NCBI GenBank assembly: GCA_021647765.1
Contig: JAKIUD010000001.1
Coordinates: 72,258 to 136,257 of the forward strand
Length of the DNA stretch: 64,000 bases
Source: Desulfuromusa sp.
GTDB lineage: Bacteria > Desulfobacterota > Desulfuromonadia > Desulfuromonadales > Geopsychrobacteraceae
Direction of reading: 5' to 3'
Part shown: positions 55,921-64,000 of the stretch, piece by piece
Layout: each line of letters opens with the position of its first letter
Position numbering within the stretch: the stretch's first letter is position 1
Position numbers and translations under genes: made by a program
The notes under the pieces: model-generated
Told to the model about the DNA's origin: nothing
Database searches by the model: none
What the model saw: the letters and a program-made list of their open reading frames with translations, nothing else

Positions 55921-56781
55921 TTATCCCTTATCAATGTCGCGATGGTTACTCCTGAGGATAACATCAGCTTCAGGAAAATGCTGAAAAAGATCTTCAACAA
56001 TTGAAACACTTCGATGTCTACCCCCGGTACAACCAATGGCAATAGTCAAATAACTTTTCCCCTCATCACGGTAATGGGGCAACAAAAAAACCAGCAGATT
56101 ATCTAAATGGTGACGAAAATCGCGGCAAGCCTGTTGAGAAAGGACATAGTGTTGCAACTCAGGATCCAAACCGGTCAGCGGTCGAAAATTATCGATATAA
56201 TATGGATTAGGCAAAAAACGGACATCAAATACAAGATCTGCTGCTGGCGGAAGACCGTAACGGTAGCCGAAGGACTCAAGATTAACAATGAGCAATGACT
56301 GATATTCTTTCCCGAGGAAATCGAGGATTAGTTCACGTAACTGCCGCGAGTTCAGGTTACTGGTGTCAATAATTTTTGTCGCCCTGCCTCGTAACTGCTT
56401 TAATTGCTGACGTTCCTTATCTACGCCAGTCTGCACAGTCTCAACTGCTGCCAGCGGATGTAAGCGTCGCGTTTCTGAATAGCGCCGCTGTAACACCGCA
56501 TCTGCCGCTTCAAAAAATAAAATATCAAGCTGGTAACCATCCCCCCCCAGTTCTTCAAAGGTTTTATCATAATCGCTCAAAAAACCACGATTACGAACAT
56601 CAATAACAACGGCAACATCCGCTTTTGGATTCAATCCTTCTCTGGCACGTTGCATAAAATCCGGCAACATCACCAACGGCAGGTTATCAACCACGAAAAA
56701 CCCCTGATCTTCCAGCACTCTAGCAGCAGTACTTTTCCCGGAGCCAGACAGTCCGGTAATAATCAGTAACCGTCGGCTCAT
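55921..56781 (-). CDS. rapZ: RapZ-family RNA-binding / P-loop adaptor
   Basis: The 286-residue protein has an N-terminal Walker A (GLSGSGKSTAARVLED), the conserved FFVVDNLPLVMLP, and the C-terminal RYGLPPAADLVFDVRFLPNP and AIGCTGGRHRSV motifs. In E. coli RapZ guides RNase E to a small RNA controlling glucosamine-6-phosphate synthase; in other phyla the role differs. Its ATG overlaps the hprK stop. Confidence 0.95.
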   Translation of the reverse strand: MSRRLLIITGLSGSGKSTAARVLEDQGFFVVDNLPLVMLPDFMQRAREGLNPKADVAVVIDVRNRGFLSDYDKTFEELGGDGYQLDILFFEAADAVLQRRYSETRRLHPLAAVETVQTGVDKERQQLKQLRGRATKIIDTSNLNSRQLRELILDFLGKEYQSLLIVNLESFGYRYGLPPAADLVFDVRFLPNPYYIDNFRPLTGLDPELQHYVLSQQACRDFRHHLDNLLVFLLPHYRDEGKSYLTIAIGCTGGRHRSVSIVEDLFQHFPEADVILRSNHRDIDKG

Positions 56782-57752
56782 TCCAAATCCTCTCCTATAA
56801 TCGTATGAGAATGTAAATGCGCCGTTTCAGCCATCCGGTTCTCCAGCAATTTTTGAAATTCACGGGCACTGTGATAACCCATTTCTTTCAGCAGTTGATT
56901 ACGTGCCGCGACTTCGATAATCGTGCTGATATTCCTTCCAGGAGCTACCGGTATCCGTACAAATGGCAGAGCAACTCCGTGGATATTAAATGTCTGCTTT
57001 TCTAACCCCAATCGATCATATTCTTTCCCCTCTTCCCATTTTACTAACTCAACAACCAAATCGATTTTTTTACGTTCCCGAATTGCAGCAACGCCGAATA
57101 GATGTTTGATATTAAGAATGCCCAACCCACGGATTTCCATATGATAATGAAGCAGATCCATTCCTTCACCAAAAATAACGGAAGGAAGCTTAAAACGCAC
57201 CTTGATAATATCATCAGCAACCAGACGATATCCACGCAGAATCAGCTCAAGAGCACATTCGCTTTTACCAAGTCCACTTTTCCCCTGGATTAAAACCCCA
57301 ACACCAAGAATATCCACCAGAACCCCGTGCAGGGTAGACGTCGGCAAAAGGCGTTCTTCCAAAAATCGGGTCAGGAGAGCAATAAAGTTAGAACTGAGGT
57401 GTTTGGTAGTCAGGAGAGGTATGTTTCCTGATTCAGCATATTCAATAAGGTAATCTGGGGGATCTTGATTTTTTGTAATGATCAAACAGGAAAGGTTCTT
57501 GCGACAGAGCTCCTGTACCTTTTCAATGGCTTCATCCCGAGACATGGTTTGCAGAAAACTCAACTCGGTAGAGCCAATTATTTGCACTCGATCTGGGTGC
57601 AAACTGTCTGTATAGCCAGCCAGGGCAAGCCCAGGTTTTTGAATCCTTGGAACTGAAATCGTATTAGATAATCCCCCGGAACCGGATAACAATTCTAAAT
57701 CAAGTCCAGATTCTTTTTCATCAAGGATTTCCTGAATAGTAAGTTTCGGCAT
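56778..57752 (-). CDS. hprK: HPr kinase/phosphorylase
   Basis: Bifunctional enzyme that phosphorylates HPr on Ser46 and reverses it. The 324-residue protein has a DRTGG-like N-terminal domain and the catalytic P-loop GKSGLGKSECALELI (near residue 158), followed by HRLVADD-type sequence (YRLVADDIIKVR) and the C-terminal PVAPGRNISTIIEVAARN. The length matches Gram-positive enzymes. Confidence 0.95.
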   Translation of the reverse strand: MPKLTIQEILDEKESGLDLELLSGSGGLSNTISVPRIQKPGLALAGYTDSLHPDRVQIIGSTELSFLQTMSRDEAIEKVQELCRKNLSCLIITKNQDPPDYLIEYAESGNIPLLTTKHLSSNFIALLTRFLEERLLPTSTLHGVLVDILGVGVLIQGKSGLGKSECALELILRGYRLVADDIIKVRFKLPSVIFGEGMDLLHYHMEIRGLGILNIKHLFGVAAIRERKKIDLVVELVKWEEGKEYDRLGLEKQTFNIHGVALPFVRIPVAPGRNISTIIEVAARNQLLKEMGYHSAREFQKLLENRMAETAHLHSHTIIGEDLE

Positions 57753-57800
57753 AGCTTCAGAACCTGATTGGTCACAGAGTCAAGAGGATATTCTATGGAA

Positions 57801-58262
57801 TCAGGCTTGCTCCTCCTGATCAAGAATGACTTGGTAAATAGCCTGCCGGTCAGGAGCGTCCATCAACCTTTTTCTGACAGCCGCGTCTTTTAATAACTTA
57901 GAAATTCTGGCCAAAGTCTTTAAATGCACACCGACAGACTCCTCAGGAGCAATCAATAAAAAAAACAGGTGGGCGGGTTGTCCATCCATCGACTCAAAAT
58001 CAACACCAGCATGGCTCCGCCCAAAAACCAATTTCAACTCGGAAATGCCCGCTAATTTACCATGAGGAATAGCAACACCATCACCAATTCCGGTACTGCC
58101 GAGTTTTTCCCGCTCTTGTAAAACGCTAATAACATCTTCCCGATCAAGAGAGGACTCACAGGAAATTAAAGAATCGGTCAGTTCTGCAAGAGTTGTCCTT
58201 TTGTCTTTAGCTTGCAAATCAGCAACAATAGCCTGTGGATCCAGTAGTTCAGATATTTTCAT
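57801..58262 (-). CDS. ptsN: Nitrogen-type PTS IIA protein
   Basis: A regulatory IIA domain usually acting on potassium, nitrogen or carbon balance, not on sugar uptake. The 153-residue protein has the phosphohistidine in GDGVAIPHGKLAG (near residue 67) and ends in RISKLLKDAAVRKRLMDAPD. The ATG at 58262 is chosen; a GTG six bases earlier is also possible. It lies between hpf and hprK, the usual rpoN cluster order. Confidence 0.92.
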   Translation of the reverse strand: MKISELLDPQAIVADLQAKDKRTTLAELTDSLISCESSLDREDVISVLQEREKLGSTGIGDGVAIPHGKLAGISELKLVFGRSHAGVDFESMDGQPAHLFFLLIAPEESVGVHLKTLARISKLLKDAAVRKRLMDAPDRQAIYQVILDQEEQA

Positions 58263-58338
58263 AATCACAATCTTTTAAGGTCAGCAATAAAAATACGGAT
58301 CTTTATCTATACCAAGAAAAAGACCCGTTTCACAAATT

Positions 58339-58887
58339 TTAACTTCCTTGGGGAACGATTAAGCCATAGTTTCCATCTTTACGTCGATAAACAACATTCA
58401 TCTCTGCAGAGTTATCATCGGTAAAAACAAGAAACTCTTTATTCAGAAGATCCATCTGCATCACCGCCTCTTCCACCGACATCGGCTTAACCGAAAAGGA
58501 GTGGCTGCGAATAATTTCGGGCTCGGAACTTTCTTCATCAACACTTGACGCAGAAAAAATGGTTTTTTCCAACCGCCGCTGAATTCCGTTACCACCCTTA
58601 TGTTTCTTCAATTTATCTTTATAACGTTTTAGCTGCCGTTCAATTTTATCAACCATCAAATCGATAGCAGCATACATATCATCCTTACTCTCCGTGCTCT
58701 TCATGGTCAGCCCTTTAGCGACCATAGTAACTTCGGCACGATTATTTATTTTTTTTTGTACTGATAAAACCACCTGAGCATCAATAGGCTCATCAATATA
58801 CTTTTTAACCCGGGACAGTTTTTCTTCCACATAGCTGCGAATAGCATCACTGCTCTCCATATGACGGAAAGTAACGGCAATTTGCAT
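58339..58887 (-). CDS. hpf: Ribosome hibernation promoting factor, long form
   Basis: Binds resting ribosomes and promotes dimers. The 182-residue protein has the N-terminal ribosome-binding domain (TFRHMESSDAIRSYVEEKLS, residues about 5-24) and a C-terminal dimerisation domain (about 125-182, with KPMSVEEAVMQMDLLNKEFL). This identifies the long form. AAGGAGG precedes the ATG. Confidence 0.95.
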   Translation of the reverse strand: MQIAVTFRHMESSDAIRSYVEEKLSRVKKYIDEPIDAQVVLSVQKKINNRAEVTMVAKGLTMKSTESKDDMYAAIDLMVDKIERQLKRYKDKLKKHKGGNGIQRRLEKTIFSASSVDEESSEPEIIRSHSFSVKPMSVEEAVMQMDLLNKEFLVFTDDNSAEMNVVYRRKDGNYGLIVPQGS

Positions 58888-59009
58888 AAGGCAACCTCCT
58901 TACTTCAACAGACTCCGGAATGAAGTCTGGATTAATCTAATTGTAACGCAGAATCATCTACGAAGCACCTCTTCCCCAGGGGAAAACTATTATTACCCTG
59001 AGTGAGCCA

Positions 59010-60464
59010 TCAAAATAGTCTTTTCCGCTCAGTCGATGAACCAAAGCCAAGCATTTCTCGATATTTAGTCACGGTTCGACGCGCAATATTTATATCTTGT
59101 CCCGCTAAAAGAGCAACTATTTTCTGATCTGAATATGGTTTTTTGGGGTTTTCTTCAGAAATAATCTCTTTAATACGACTTTTTACACTCTCCGAAGCAA
59201 TGGAATTTCCATCAGCGGTATTGATCCCACTATTAAAAAAATACTTCAGCTCGAACAACCCTTGCGGAGTTTGTACATACTTGTTTGTTGTCACTCGGCT
59301 AACTGTCGATTCATGCATCTCAATGTCGTCAGCAACATCACGAAGTACCAGGGGTTTCAGGTACTCAATTCCATGGTCGAAAAACTTCCGCTGAAATTTA
59401 ACAATACTTTTAGTCACTTTATAAATAGTGCGCTGGCGCTGATGGATACTTTTAATCAACCAGACCGCACTACGCATTTTTTCCTGAATATACTCCCCGG
59501 CTTTTTTATCAACAGTTTTTGAATCAGTTAATGCATTGCGGTAAAAGGAATTGATCCGTAAATTTGGCAGGCCATCGTCATTCTGCGTTACCACGTATTC
59601 ATCACCAACTTTATGGACAAAAATATCAGGAGAAATGTAGTGAACATCTTCCTGATTGTAGGCTCTTCCAGGCCGTGGATCGAGACCAGAGATCAATTTT
59701 ACAGCGTTAAAAACGTCGTCCAGAGAAATTTTTAGAGCTTTGGCAATAATTGGGTATTTGCGATTTTCTAATTCGACGATAAAATCACGCAAAATGGTTG
59801 CAGCCAGAGAATCTGACAACGCCATTCTGTCCAATTGCAACAATAAACATTCCTGAAGATTTCGACACGCGACCCCAGCCGGATCAAACTGCTGAATCCG
59901 CATTAAAGCTGACTCAAATACTTCCATTTCCAGTCCTGATATTTCTACCATTTCCTCAAGACTGGCATGCAGGTAGCCAATATCATCTAGATTGCCGATA
60001 ATTTCAGCAGCAGCAAGCCGCTCAGCAGCTGTAAATGAAGAAAGACTGAGCTGCCACATCAAGTGATCCTTCAGACTTTCCTGTTTGGTCAGCAAACTCT
60101 CATAAGAGGGACGATCTTCATGGTCTTCATAACTGTTGCGAGTATCGCTACTATTGAGACTGTAGCCTTCAAGATAGGTCTGCCAATCAATATCATTCAT
60201 CCCCTCCGATTCAGCCTTAACCTCCTGTTCGGGGGTAACCTCTGTCGTACTGATCGCCTCGACCTCCAGATTGGCAGTCTCCTCCTCACGTTCTTCTTTT
60301 GTCTCGACCCCCTCTTCAAGAAGTGGGTTCTCGGCCAGCTCTTCAGTGACAACATCAACCAATTCCATCCGCGACAGTTGTAATAGTTTAATTGCCTGCT
60401 GCAGCTGGGGTGTCATCACCAGTTGTTGACTAAGTTTAACTTGTAGTCGAAGATCAAGAGCCAT
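59010..60464 (-). CDS. rpoN: RNA polymerase sigma-54 factor
   Basis: Alternative sigma factor needing enhancer-binding ATPases. The 484-residue protein has the glutamine/leucine-rich region I (LSQQLVMTPQLQQAIKLLQL), an acidic region II (about 60-110), the core-binding domain, the helix-turn-helix with ESTVSRVTTNKY, and the RpoN box ARRTVTKYREMLG near the C-terminus. It follows lptB after 154 bases that contain GC-rich inverted repeats. Confidence 0.97.
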   Translation of the reverse strand: MALDLRLQVKLSQQLVMTPQLQQAIKLLQLSRMELVDVVTEELAENPLLEEGVETKEEREEETANLEVEAISTTEVTPEQEVKAESEGMNDIDWQTYLEGYSLNSSDTRNSYEDHEDRPSYESLLTKQESLKDHLMWQLSLSSFTAAERLAAAEIIGNLDDIGYLHASLEEMVEISGLEMEVFESALMRIQQFDPAGVACRNLQECLLLQLDRMALSDSLAATILRDFIVELENRKYPIIAKALKISLDDVFNAVKLISGLDPRPGRAYNQEDVHYISPDIFVHKVGDEYVVTQNDDGLPNLRINSFYRNALTDSKTVDKKAGEYIQEKMRSAVWLIKSIHQRQRTIYKVTKSIVKFQRKFFDHGIEYLKPLVLRDVADDIEMHESTVSRVTTNKYVQTPQGLFELKYFFNSGINTADGNSIASESVKSRIKEIISEENPKKPYSDQKIVALLAGQDINIARRTVTKYREMLGFGSSTERKRLF

Positions 60465-60618
60465 AAAGTTACTGTCTTACCAAAAAAAAATAGTTACGGT
60501 TTAAAGGAAGAAGAATAAAGCATCCCGCCGCAAGCAGCGGGGCATTAACTACGCAGATTCTTCACCGACCTCCAGCCAGCTTTCGCCCCAAGGGGACGGG
60601 GAATTAAACCCGCAGCGA

Positions 60619-61344
60619 TCAAAGTTTAAATTTTTCTCCCAAGTAAATTTCCCGGGCAACCGAGCTTGCTGCAATTTCCTCTGGAGTTCCAAATTCTAGC
60701 ATTTTCCCCTGGTTCAGGATATATGCACGATCGCAAACACCCAGTGTTTCACGCACATTGTGATCAGAAATCAGGATACCAATTCCTCGCTCCCTGAGTT
60801 GCGAAATAATCGTCTGAATATCAATCACCGCAATTGGATCAATCCCGGCAAAAGGCTCATCCAAAAGTAAAAATGCCGGCTCAAGCACCAGCGATCTGGC
60901 AATTTCAACTCGACGTCGCTCTCCCCCGGAGAGAGCATACCCCTTAGAATCACGGATGTGGGAAATACTCAAATCATCCAGCAGGTCAGTCAAGCGCTGT
61001 TGTTGTTCGCCACGAGTGATTTTCAGGGTTTCAATAATCGCCAAAAGATTTTCTGCTACCGTCAACTTACGAAAAACTGAGGCTTCTTGTGGCAGATACG
61101 AGATCCCGGAACGTGCACGCCGATACATCGGTAAATCTGTGATATCCTGGTCATCCAGAAAAACTTTTCCCTGATCGGGCATTGCCAACCCAACCACCAT
61201 GTAAAAGCTGGTTGTTTTCCCTGCGCCATTTGGACCCAGCAGACCAATCACCTGACCCGAGTGGATCTCCAGATTGACTCCGGAAACCACCTCGCGACCT
61301 GCATAAGACTTATGCAGATTGGTCGCTTTAAGAACTCTACTCAC
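60619..61344 (-). CDS. lptB: LPS export ABC ATPase LptB
   Basis: ATPase of the LptB2FG transporter. The 241-residue protein has Walker [15 protein letters not shown], signature [15 protein letters not shown] and Walker [14 protein letters not shown], all LptB-specific in wording. It overlaps lptA by four bases. Its permeases lptF and lptG are at 13.2-15.5 kb. Confidence 0.97.
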   Translation of the reverse strand: MSRVLKATNLHKSYAGREVVSGVNLEIHSGQVIGLLGPNGAGKTTSFYMVVGLAMPDQGKVFLDDQDITDLPMYRRARSGISYLPQEASVFRKLTVAENLLAIIETLKITRGEQQQRLTDLLDDLSISHIRDSKGYALSGGERRRVEIARSLVLEPAFLLLDEPFAGIDPIAVIDIQTIISQLRERGIGILISDHNVRETLGVCDRAYILNQGKMLEFGTPEEIAASSVAREIYLGEKFKL

Positions 61345-61844
61345 TGCTTTTCCGGTTTTTTTTCAGGAACAATAACTGCCCTGACCCGATTTGTTTTAGA
61401 ACTTTTAACCAGAGTCCTATTTTCCTGCAGATAAAGGGTGATTTCATCCCCTGAAATCTTATTCTTTCCCTGCGTAACCTCAGCATTGCCACTTAAAACC
61501 AGCATCTCTTCCACTTGATAAAAAACCGCTTTCTCTGCTGTCGCAATTCGATCAAGCTGAAGAACTCTGACCCCACCAGTCGCATCCAGACGTTCAACCT
61601 GATCCTGACCCTTCTGCAAAACAACAACCAGCTTATCCGCATAAAGAGTCATTTCGCCCTGTTTAGCAACCACATTCCCTGTAAAAATAGATCTTCGCTG
61701 TTGTTGCAGCACCTCCAGTTTTTGTGAAGTAATTTCGATTGGCTGGTTTCGATCCAGTTCAGATTTTACTTCGTCTGCACAAGCAACCGATACACAAACA
61801 CATGAGATTCCAAGCAATACCAATAGAAACCACTTAGCCACCAT
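61341..61844 (-). CDS. lptA: Periplasmic LPS transport protein LptA
   Basis: The 167-residue exported protein has a signal peptide (about residues 1-22, ending VACA) and an OstA-like beta-jellyroll domain with repeated short strands ([40 protein letters not shown]). Such domains stack to form the LPS bridge across the periplasm. One base separates it from lptC. The Ala-Cys at the signal end could also be read as a lipobox, which would be unusual. Confidence 0.93.
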   Translation of the reverse strand: MVAKWFLLVLLGISCVCVSVACADEVKSELDRNQPIEITSQKLEVLQQQRRSIFTGNVVAKQGEMTLYADKLVVVLQKGQDQVERLDATGGVRVLQLDRIATAEKAVFYQVEEMLVLSGNAEVTQGKNKISGDEITLYLQENRTLVKSSKTNRVRAVIVPEKKPEKQ

Positions 61845-61845
61845 A

Positions 61846-62415
61846 TTATTCTTTCTCCATACCAGCCGGGTACAACATCATCCAGACCTTCTCTTTCACC
61901 AGCATGCGACCTTGATCAATATCAATTTGCAACCCTGATCCAGTCAACTCCAACTGAGAAGAAAGAAATCGGATTGGAGCTTCGGTACTCAATCGACGAA
62001 TCTTATCATCATAATGTAACCGCTCGGTAAAAAGCTGATCCCCCCGCCCGGTTTTCAGTATGACATTCCCCCAAACATCAACCTGACGCGTATCTTGTGC
62101 TAATTGTCCATGATCAGCTTGTAGACTTATATCCCCAAATTGTTCCGTTTTATAAAACTGCAACCTGACCGTTTCAAGCTTTGCCAAGTTGCTATCACGT
62201 TGATATTCAGCTTTGTCGGCTTCAAGAGTCCACCGCCGTTGACCCTCTTCATTCTGGGTATAATGAAGATCTTCCAGAGCTAGATCAATATCTTCCGGCA
62301 ACATGTTAAGGAGCTCTTCTGGATTTTTCTGCTGCAAATGCCGATAAATAACCGTCGTCAAAGCAACGATAGAAATCAGAATCAAAATTGCCAGCAAGCG
62401 CCGCAAATTAAACAT
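61846..62415 (-). CDS. lptC: LPS export bridge protein LptC
   Basis: The 189-residue protein has one N-terminal membrane anchor (about residues 7-26) and a periplasmic jellyroll domain (EEGQRRWTLEADKAEYQRDS, VDVWGNVILKTGRG). This is the LptC pattern, receiving LPS from LptFG and passing it to LptA. It lies seven bases downstream of kdsC. Confidence 0.92.
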   Translation of the reverse strand: MFNLRRLLAILILISIVALTTVIYRHLQQKNPEELLNMLPEDIDLALEDLHYTQNEEGQRRWTLEADKAEYQRDSNLAKLETVRLQFYKTEQFGDISLQADHGQLAQDTRQVDVWGNVILKTGRGDQLFTERLHYDDKIRRLSTEAPIRFLSSQLELTGSGLQIDIDQGRMLVKEKVWMMLYPAGMEKE

Positions 62416-62422
62416 TCAATCC

Positions 62423-62947
62423 CTACTGATTCCGATCAAAATAACGCTCTGTCAGTTCTTCCCATTGACCGGAGGCTCGCAACAGCAGGTCGCAAATTTC
62501 TCTAACTGCACCGCCCCCCCCAGGACGAGACGATACATAGTCGACCAAAGGAGGAATATCAGGAACAGCATCGGCAACCGTTGCACTAAAGCCGACCCGG
62601 CGCAAAATAGGTAAGTCGACAACGTCATCACCAATATAAGCAACCTGATCATCGGTCAATCCCAGATCGGAAAGAATTTCCAGATAAGGTTCAAGTTTTT
62701 GTAAAGCTCCCTGGTAGAGGATTTCAATTCTCAGTTCTGCAGCTCGTCGACTGACGACTTCAGAGGAACGACCAGTGATAATACCAATCTTAATTCCTGC
62801 ACGTTGGAGCATCTTTAATCCGTGACCATCTTTGACATCAAAAGCCTTCAACTCATTGCCCTTGTTGTCATAAATAATCCGACCATCTGTCAAGACGCCA
62901 TCAACATCAAGCAACAGCAACTTAATCTTAGCCAGTTTAGCCTGCAT
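62423..62947 (-). CDS. kdsC: 3-deoxy-D-manno-octulosonate 8-phosphate phosphatase
   Basis: HAD-family phosphatase that makes free KDO for the LPS core. The 174-residue protein has the nucleophile motif LLLDVDGVLTDG (residues 11-22), the Thr in GIITGRSSEVVSRRA, and the metal-binding YIGDDVVDLPIL. The absence of a cap domain fits the tetrameric KdsC class. Its ATG shares one base with the kdsD stop. Confidence 0.96.
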   Translation of the reverse strand: MQAKLAKIKLLLLDVDGVLTDGRIIYDNKGNELKAFDVKDGHGLKMLQRAGIKIGIITGRSSEVVSRRAAELRIEILYQGALQKLEPYLEILSDLGLTDDQVAYIGDDVVDLPILRRVGFSATVADAVPDIPPLVDYVSSRPGGGGAVREICDLLLRASGQWEELTERYFDRNQ

Positions 62948-63909
62948 TAAACCACCCCCGATTTAAGCAGGTCATGAAGATGGACAATCCCGACGGGTAC
63001 TTTCCCTTGTTCGTCAGCAAAAACAAATAGCGATGTAATCGAGTGGTTCTCCATAATCTGTAGTGCCTTTGCCGCTAAATTTCTCCGGAGAATCCTCTTT
63101 GGTGTCGTTGACATTGCCTGATGAATCGGCTGTTGTAGGCTTTCCAGTCCAAGCTCCATAATTCGGCGTAAATCACCATCAGTAAAAACTCCGACCAACG
63201 CACCCTGAGCATCAACAACGCCAGTGACGCCCAATTTCTTGCTGGTGATTTCAAACAAAGCATCGCGCAGTAGAGTCTCGCGGGTGACTAGAGGGATTTC
63301 CTCAGCAACGTGCATCAGATCTTCTACCCGCAACAGCAGTTTCTTCCCAAGCGCTCCACCGGGATGGAAAAGGGCAAAATCTTCCGCGTTAAATCCACGC
63401 TCGTCCAACAACGCAACTGCTAAGGCATCACCCATAGCTAAAGTTGCTGTCGTACTCGCGGTTGGAGCTAATCCCAAAGGACAAGCCTCCTCAGCGACAC
63501 TGATATCGAGATGAACATCCCCAGCAATAGCTAAAGTACTTTGTGGGTTTCCTGACATAGCAATCAGAGGCAATCCCATGCGTTTAATCACTGGTAAAAT
63601 CCGGCGGACTTCTTCGGTTTCTCCTGAGTAGGAAACAGCAATAACGACATCCCCCCTTGAGAGCATCCCAAGATCGCCATGAATTCCCTCAGCAGGGTGG
63701 AGGAAAAATGTCGGAGTTCCAGTGGAAGCCATAGTTGCTGCAATTTTCTGGCAAATCAATCCAGACTTCCCCATTCCAGTGACGACAACCTTTCCCCGAC
63801 AATCGAGAATCATCCTGACCGCTTGTGAAAAAGCACCATCAATCCGGGATTGCAGTGCTAATACAGCGTCTGCTTCAATCTGTAAAACCCGCCTTGCTGT
63901 TTCAATCAT
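62947..63909 (-). CDS. kdsD: D-arabinose 5-phosphate isomerase
   Basis: Converts ribulose 5-phosphate to arabinose 5-phosphate, the first step of KDO synthesis. The 320-residue protein has an SIS domain (VTGMGKSGLICQKIAATMAS near residue 43; VAVSYSGETEEVRRILPVIK region) and two C-terminal CBS domains (about 200-320). It overlaps the end of kdsA by one base. Confidence 0.95.
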   Translation of the reverse strand: MIETARRVLQIEADAVLALQSRIDGAFSQAVRMILDCRGKVVVTGMGKSGLICQKIAATMASTGTPTFFLHPAEGIHGDLGMLSRGDVVIAVSYSGETEEVRRILPVIKRMGLPLIAMSGNPQSTLAIAGDVHLDISVAEEACPLGLAPTASTTATLAMGDALAVALLDERGFNAEDFALFHPGGALGKKLLLRVEDLMHVAEEIPLVTRETLLRDALFEITSKKLGVTGVVDAQGALVGVFTDGDLRRIMELGLESLQQPIHQAMSTTPKRILRRNLAAKALQIMENHSITSLFVFADEQGKVPVGIVHLHDLLKSGVV

Positions 63910-64000
63910 CAGCTGCCGCTCCCCGATTCAGCCTGCTTAAAGGTTGCATCAAATTCCAGAATCTGCTGCAGCATCTCTTTGACCTGCGCCAGTGGCAGGG
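63909..64000 (-). CDS. kdsA: 3-deoxy-8-phosphooctulonate synthase, C-terminal end only
   Basis: Only the last 29 codons are in the window. They read LPLAQVKEMLQQILEFDATF followed by a short Gly/Ser tail, like the C-terminus of KDO-8-phosphate synthase, and end in TGA sharing a base with the kdsD ATG. The order kdsA-kdsD-kdsC-lptC-lptA-lptB supports the call. Confidence 0.8.
   Translation of the reverse strand, partial: LPLAQVKEMLQQILEFDATFKQAESGSGS

Noticed and set aside
60500..60610. GC-rich inverted repeats between lptB and rpoN as a terminator
   Set aside because: Stems are interrupted and no T-tract follows; the role cannot be supported.

Overview
The window looks like a chromosomal segment of a Gram-negative, LPS-bearing deltaproteobacterium of the Desulfuromonadales type (Desulfuromonas/Desulfuromusa/Pelobacter relatives). 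This is inferred from gene order (pssA-psd-ilvN-ilvB; rpsB-tsf-pyrH-frr-uppS-cdsA-dxr-rseP; kdsA-kdsD-kdsC-lptC-lptA-lptB-rpoN-hpf-ptsN-hprK-rapZ-PTS), from a Sec-decoding gene set, and from a leucine T-box leader. No 16S rRNA or other decisive taxonomic marker is present.

Layout. 1-4.3 kb: a T-box leader running off the left edge, then phospholipid (pssA, psd) and branched-chain amino-acid (ilvN, ilvB) genes. 4.3-13 kb: a minus-strand run from rpsB to tsaB covering translation factors, UMP kinase, undecaprenyl and CDP-DAG synthesis, DXP reductoisomerase and a site-2 protease; a 54-residue ferredoxin lies inside it, and cdsA probably starts at ATT. 13.2-19.6 kb: lptFG, ahcY, a family-2 glycosyltransferase and enolase. 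19.8-24.2 kb: selA-selB-selD, where selD itself reads through an in-frame TGA as selenocysteine. 24.5-27.2 kb: tRNA-Ala, pabB, pabC, tRNA-Leu.

27.16-33.44 kb is an integrated element in the 3' end of tRNA-Leu(CAA), flanked by 19-bp direct repeats and a duplicated tRNA terminator. It carries a P4-type integrase preceded by 10-bp-phased repeats, an AbiE-type toxin-antitoxin/phage-defence operon with a perfect 32-bp palindrome at its promoter, and an ISAs1-like insertion sequence. The transposase of that IS is fused to a DruA-like (DUF4338) domain and needs a -1 frameshift at A AAA AAG. The IS has cut off the end of an exported protein gene.

33.5-36.6 kb: mnmA, a cysteine desulfurase, the decayed remains of cysE and an Rrf2-type regulator, and a hidden ArsC-family selenoprotein with a U-x-x-C motif. 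36.6-41.9 kb: a five-gene lipoprotein-export-like operon (LolA-like protein, two FtsX-type permeases, ATPase, outer-membrane barrel). 42-50 kb: thioesterase, SH3/coiled-coil protein, HDOD response regulator, GGDEF-EAL response regulator, cyclophilin, and the agmatine-to-putrescine pair aguA-aguB. 50.2-64 kb: metK, a mannose-family PTS with EI, HPr and HPr kinase, RapZ, PtsN, Hpf, RpoN, then LPS transport and KDO synthesis, ending inside kdsA.

Three copies of a ~190-bp non-autonomous repeat with terminal inverted repeats sit in intergenic gaps (4.1, 19.6 and 50.1 kb). The best candidates for a second look are the two selenoproteins, the DruA-transposase fusion with its frameshift signal, the tRNA-Leu island with its phased repeats, and the cysE/rrf2 wreck.
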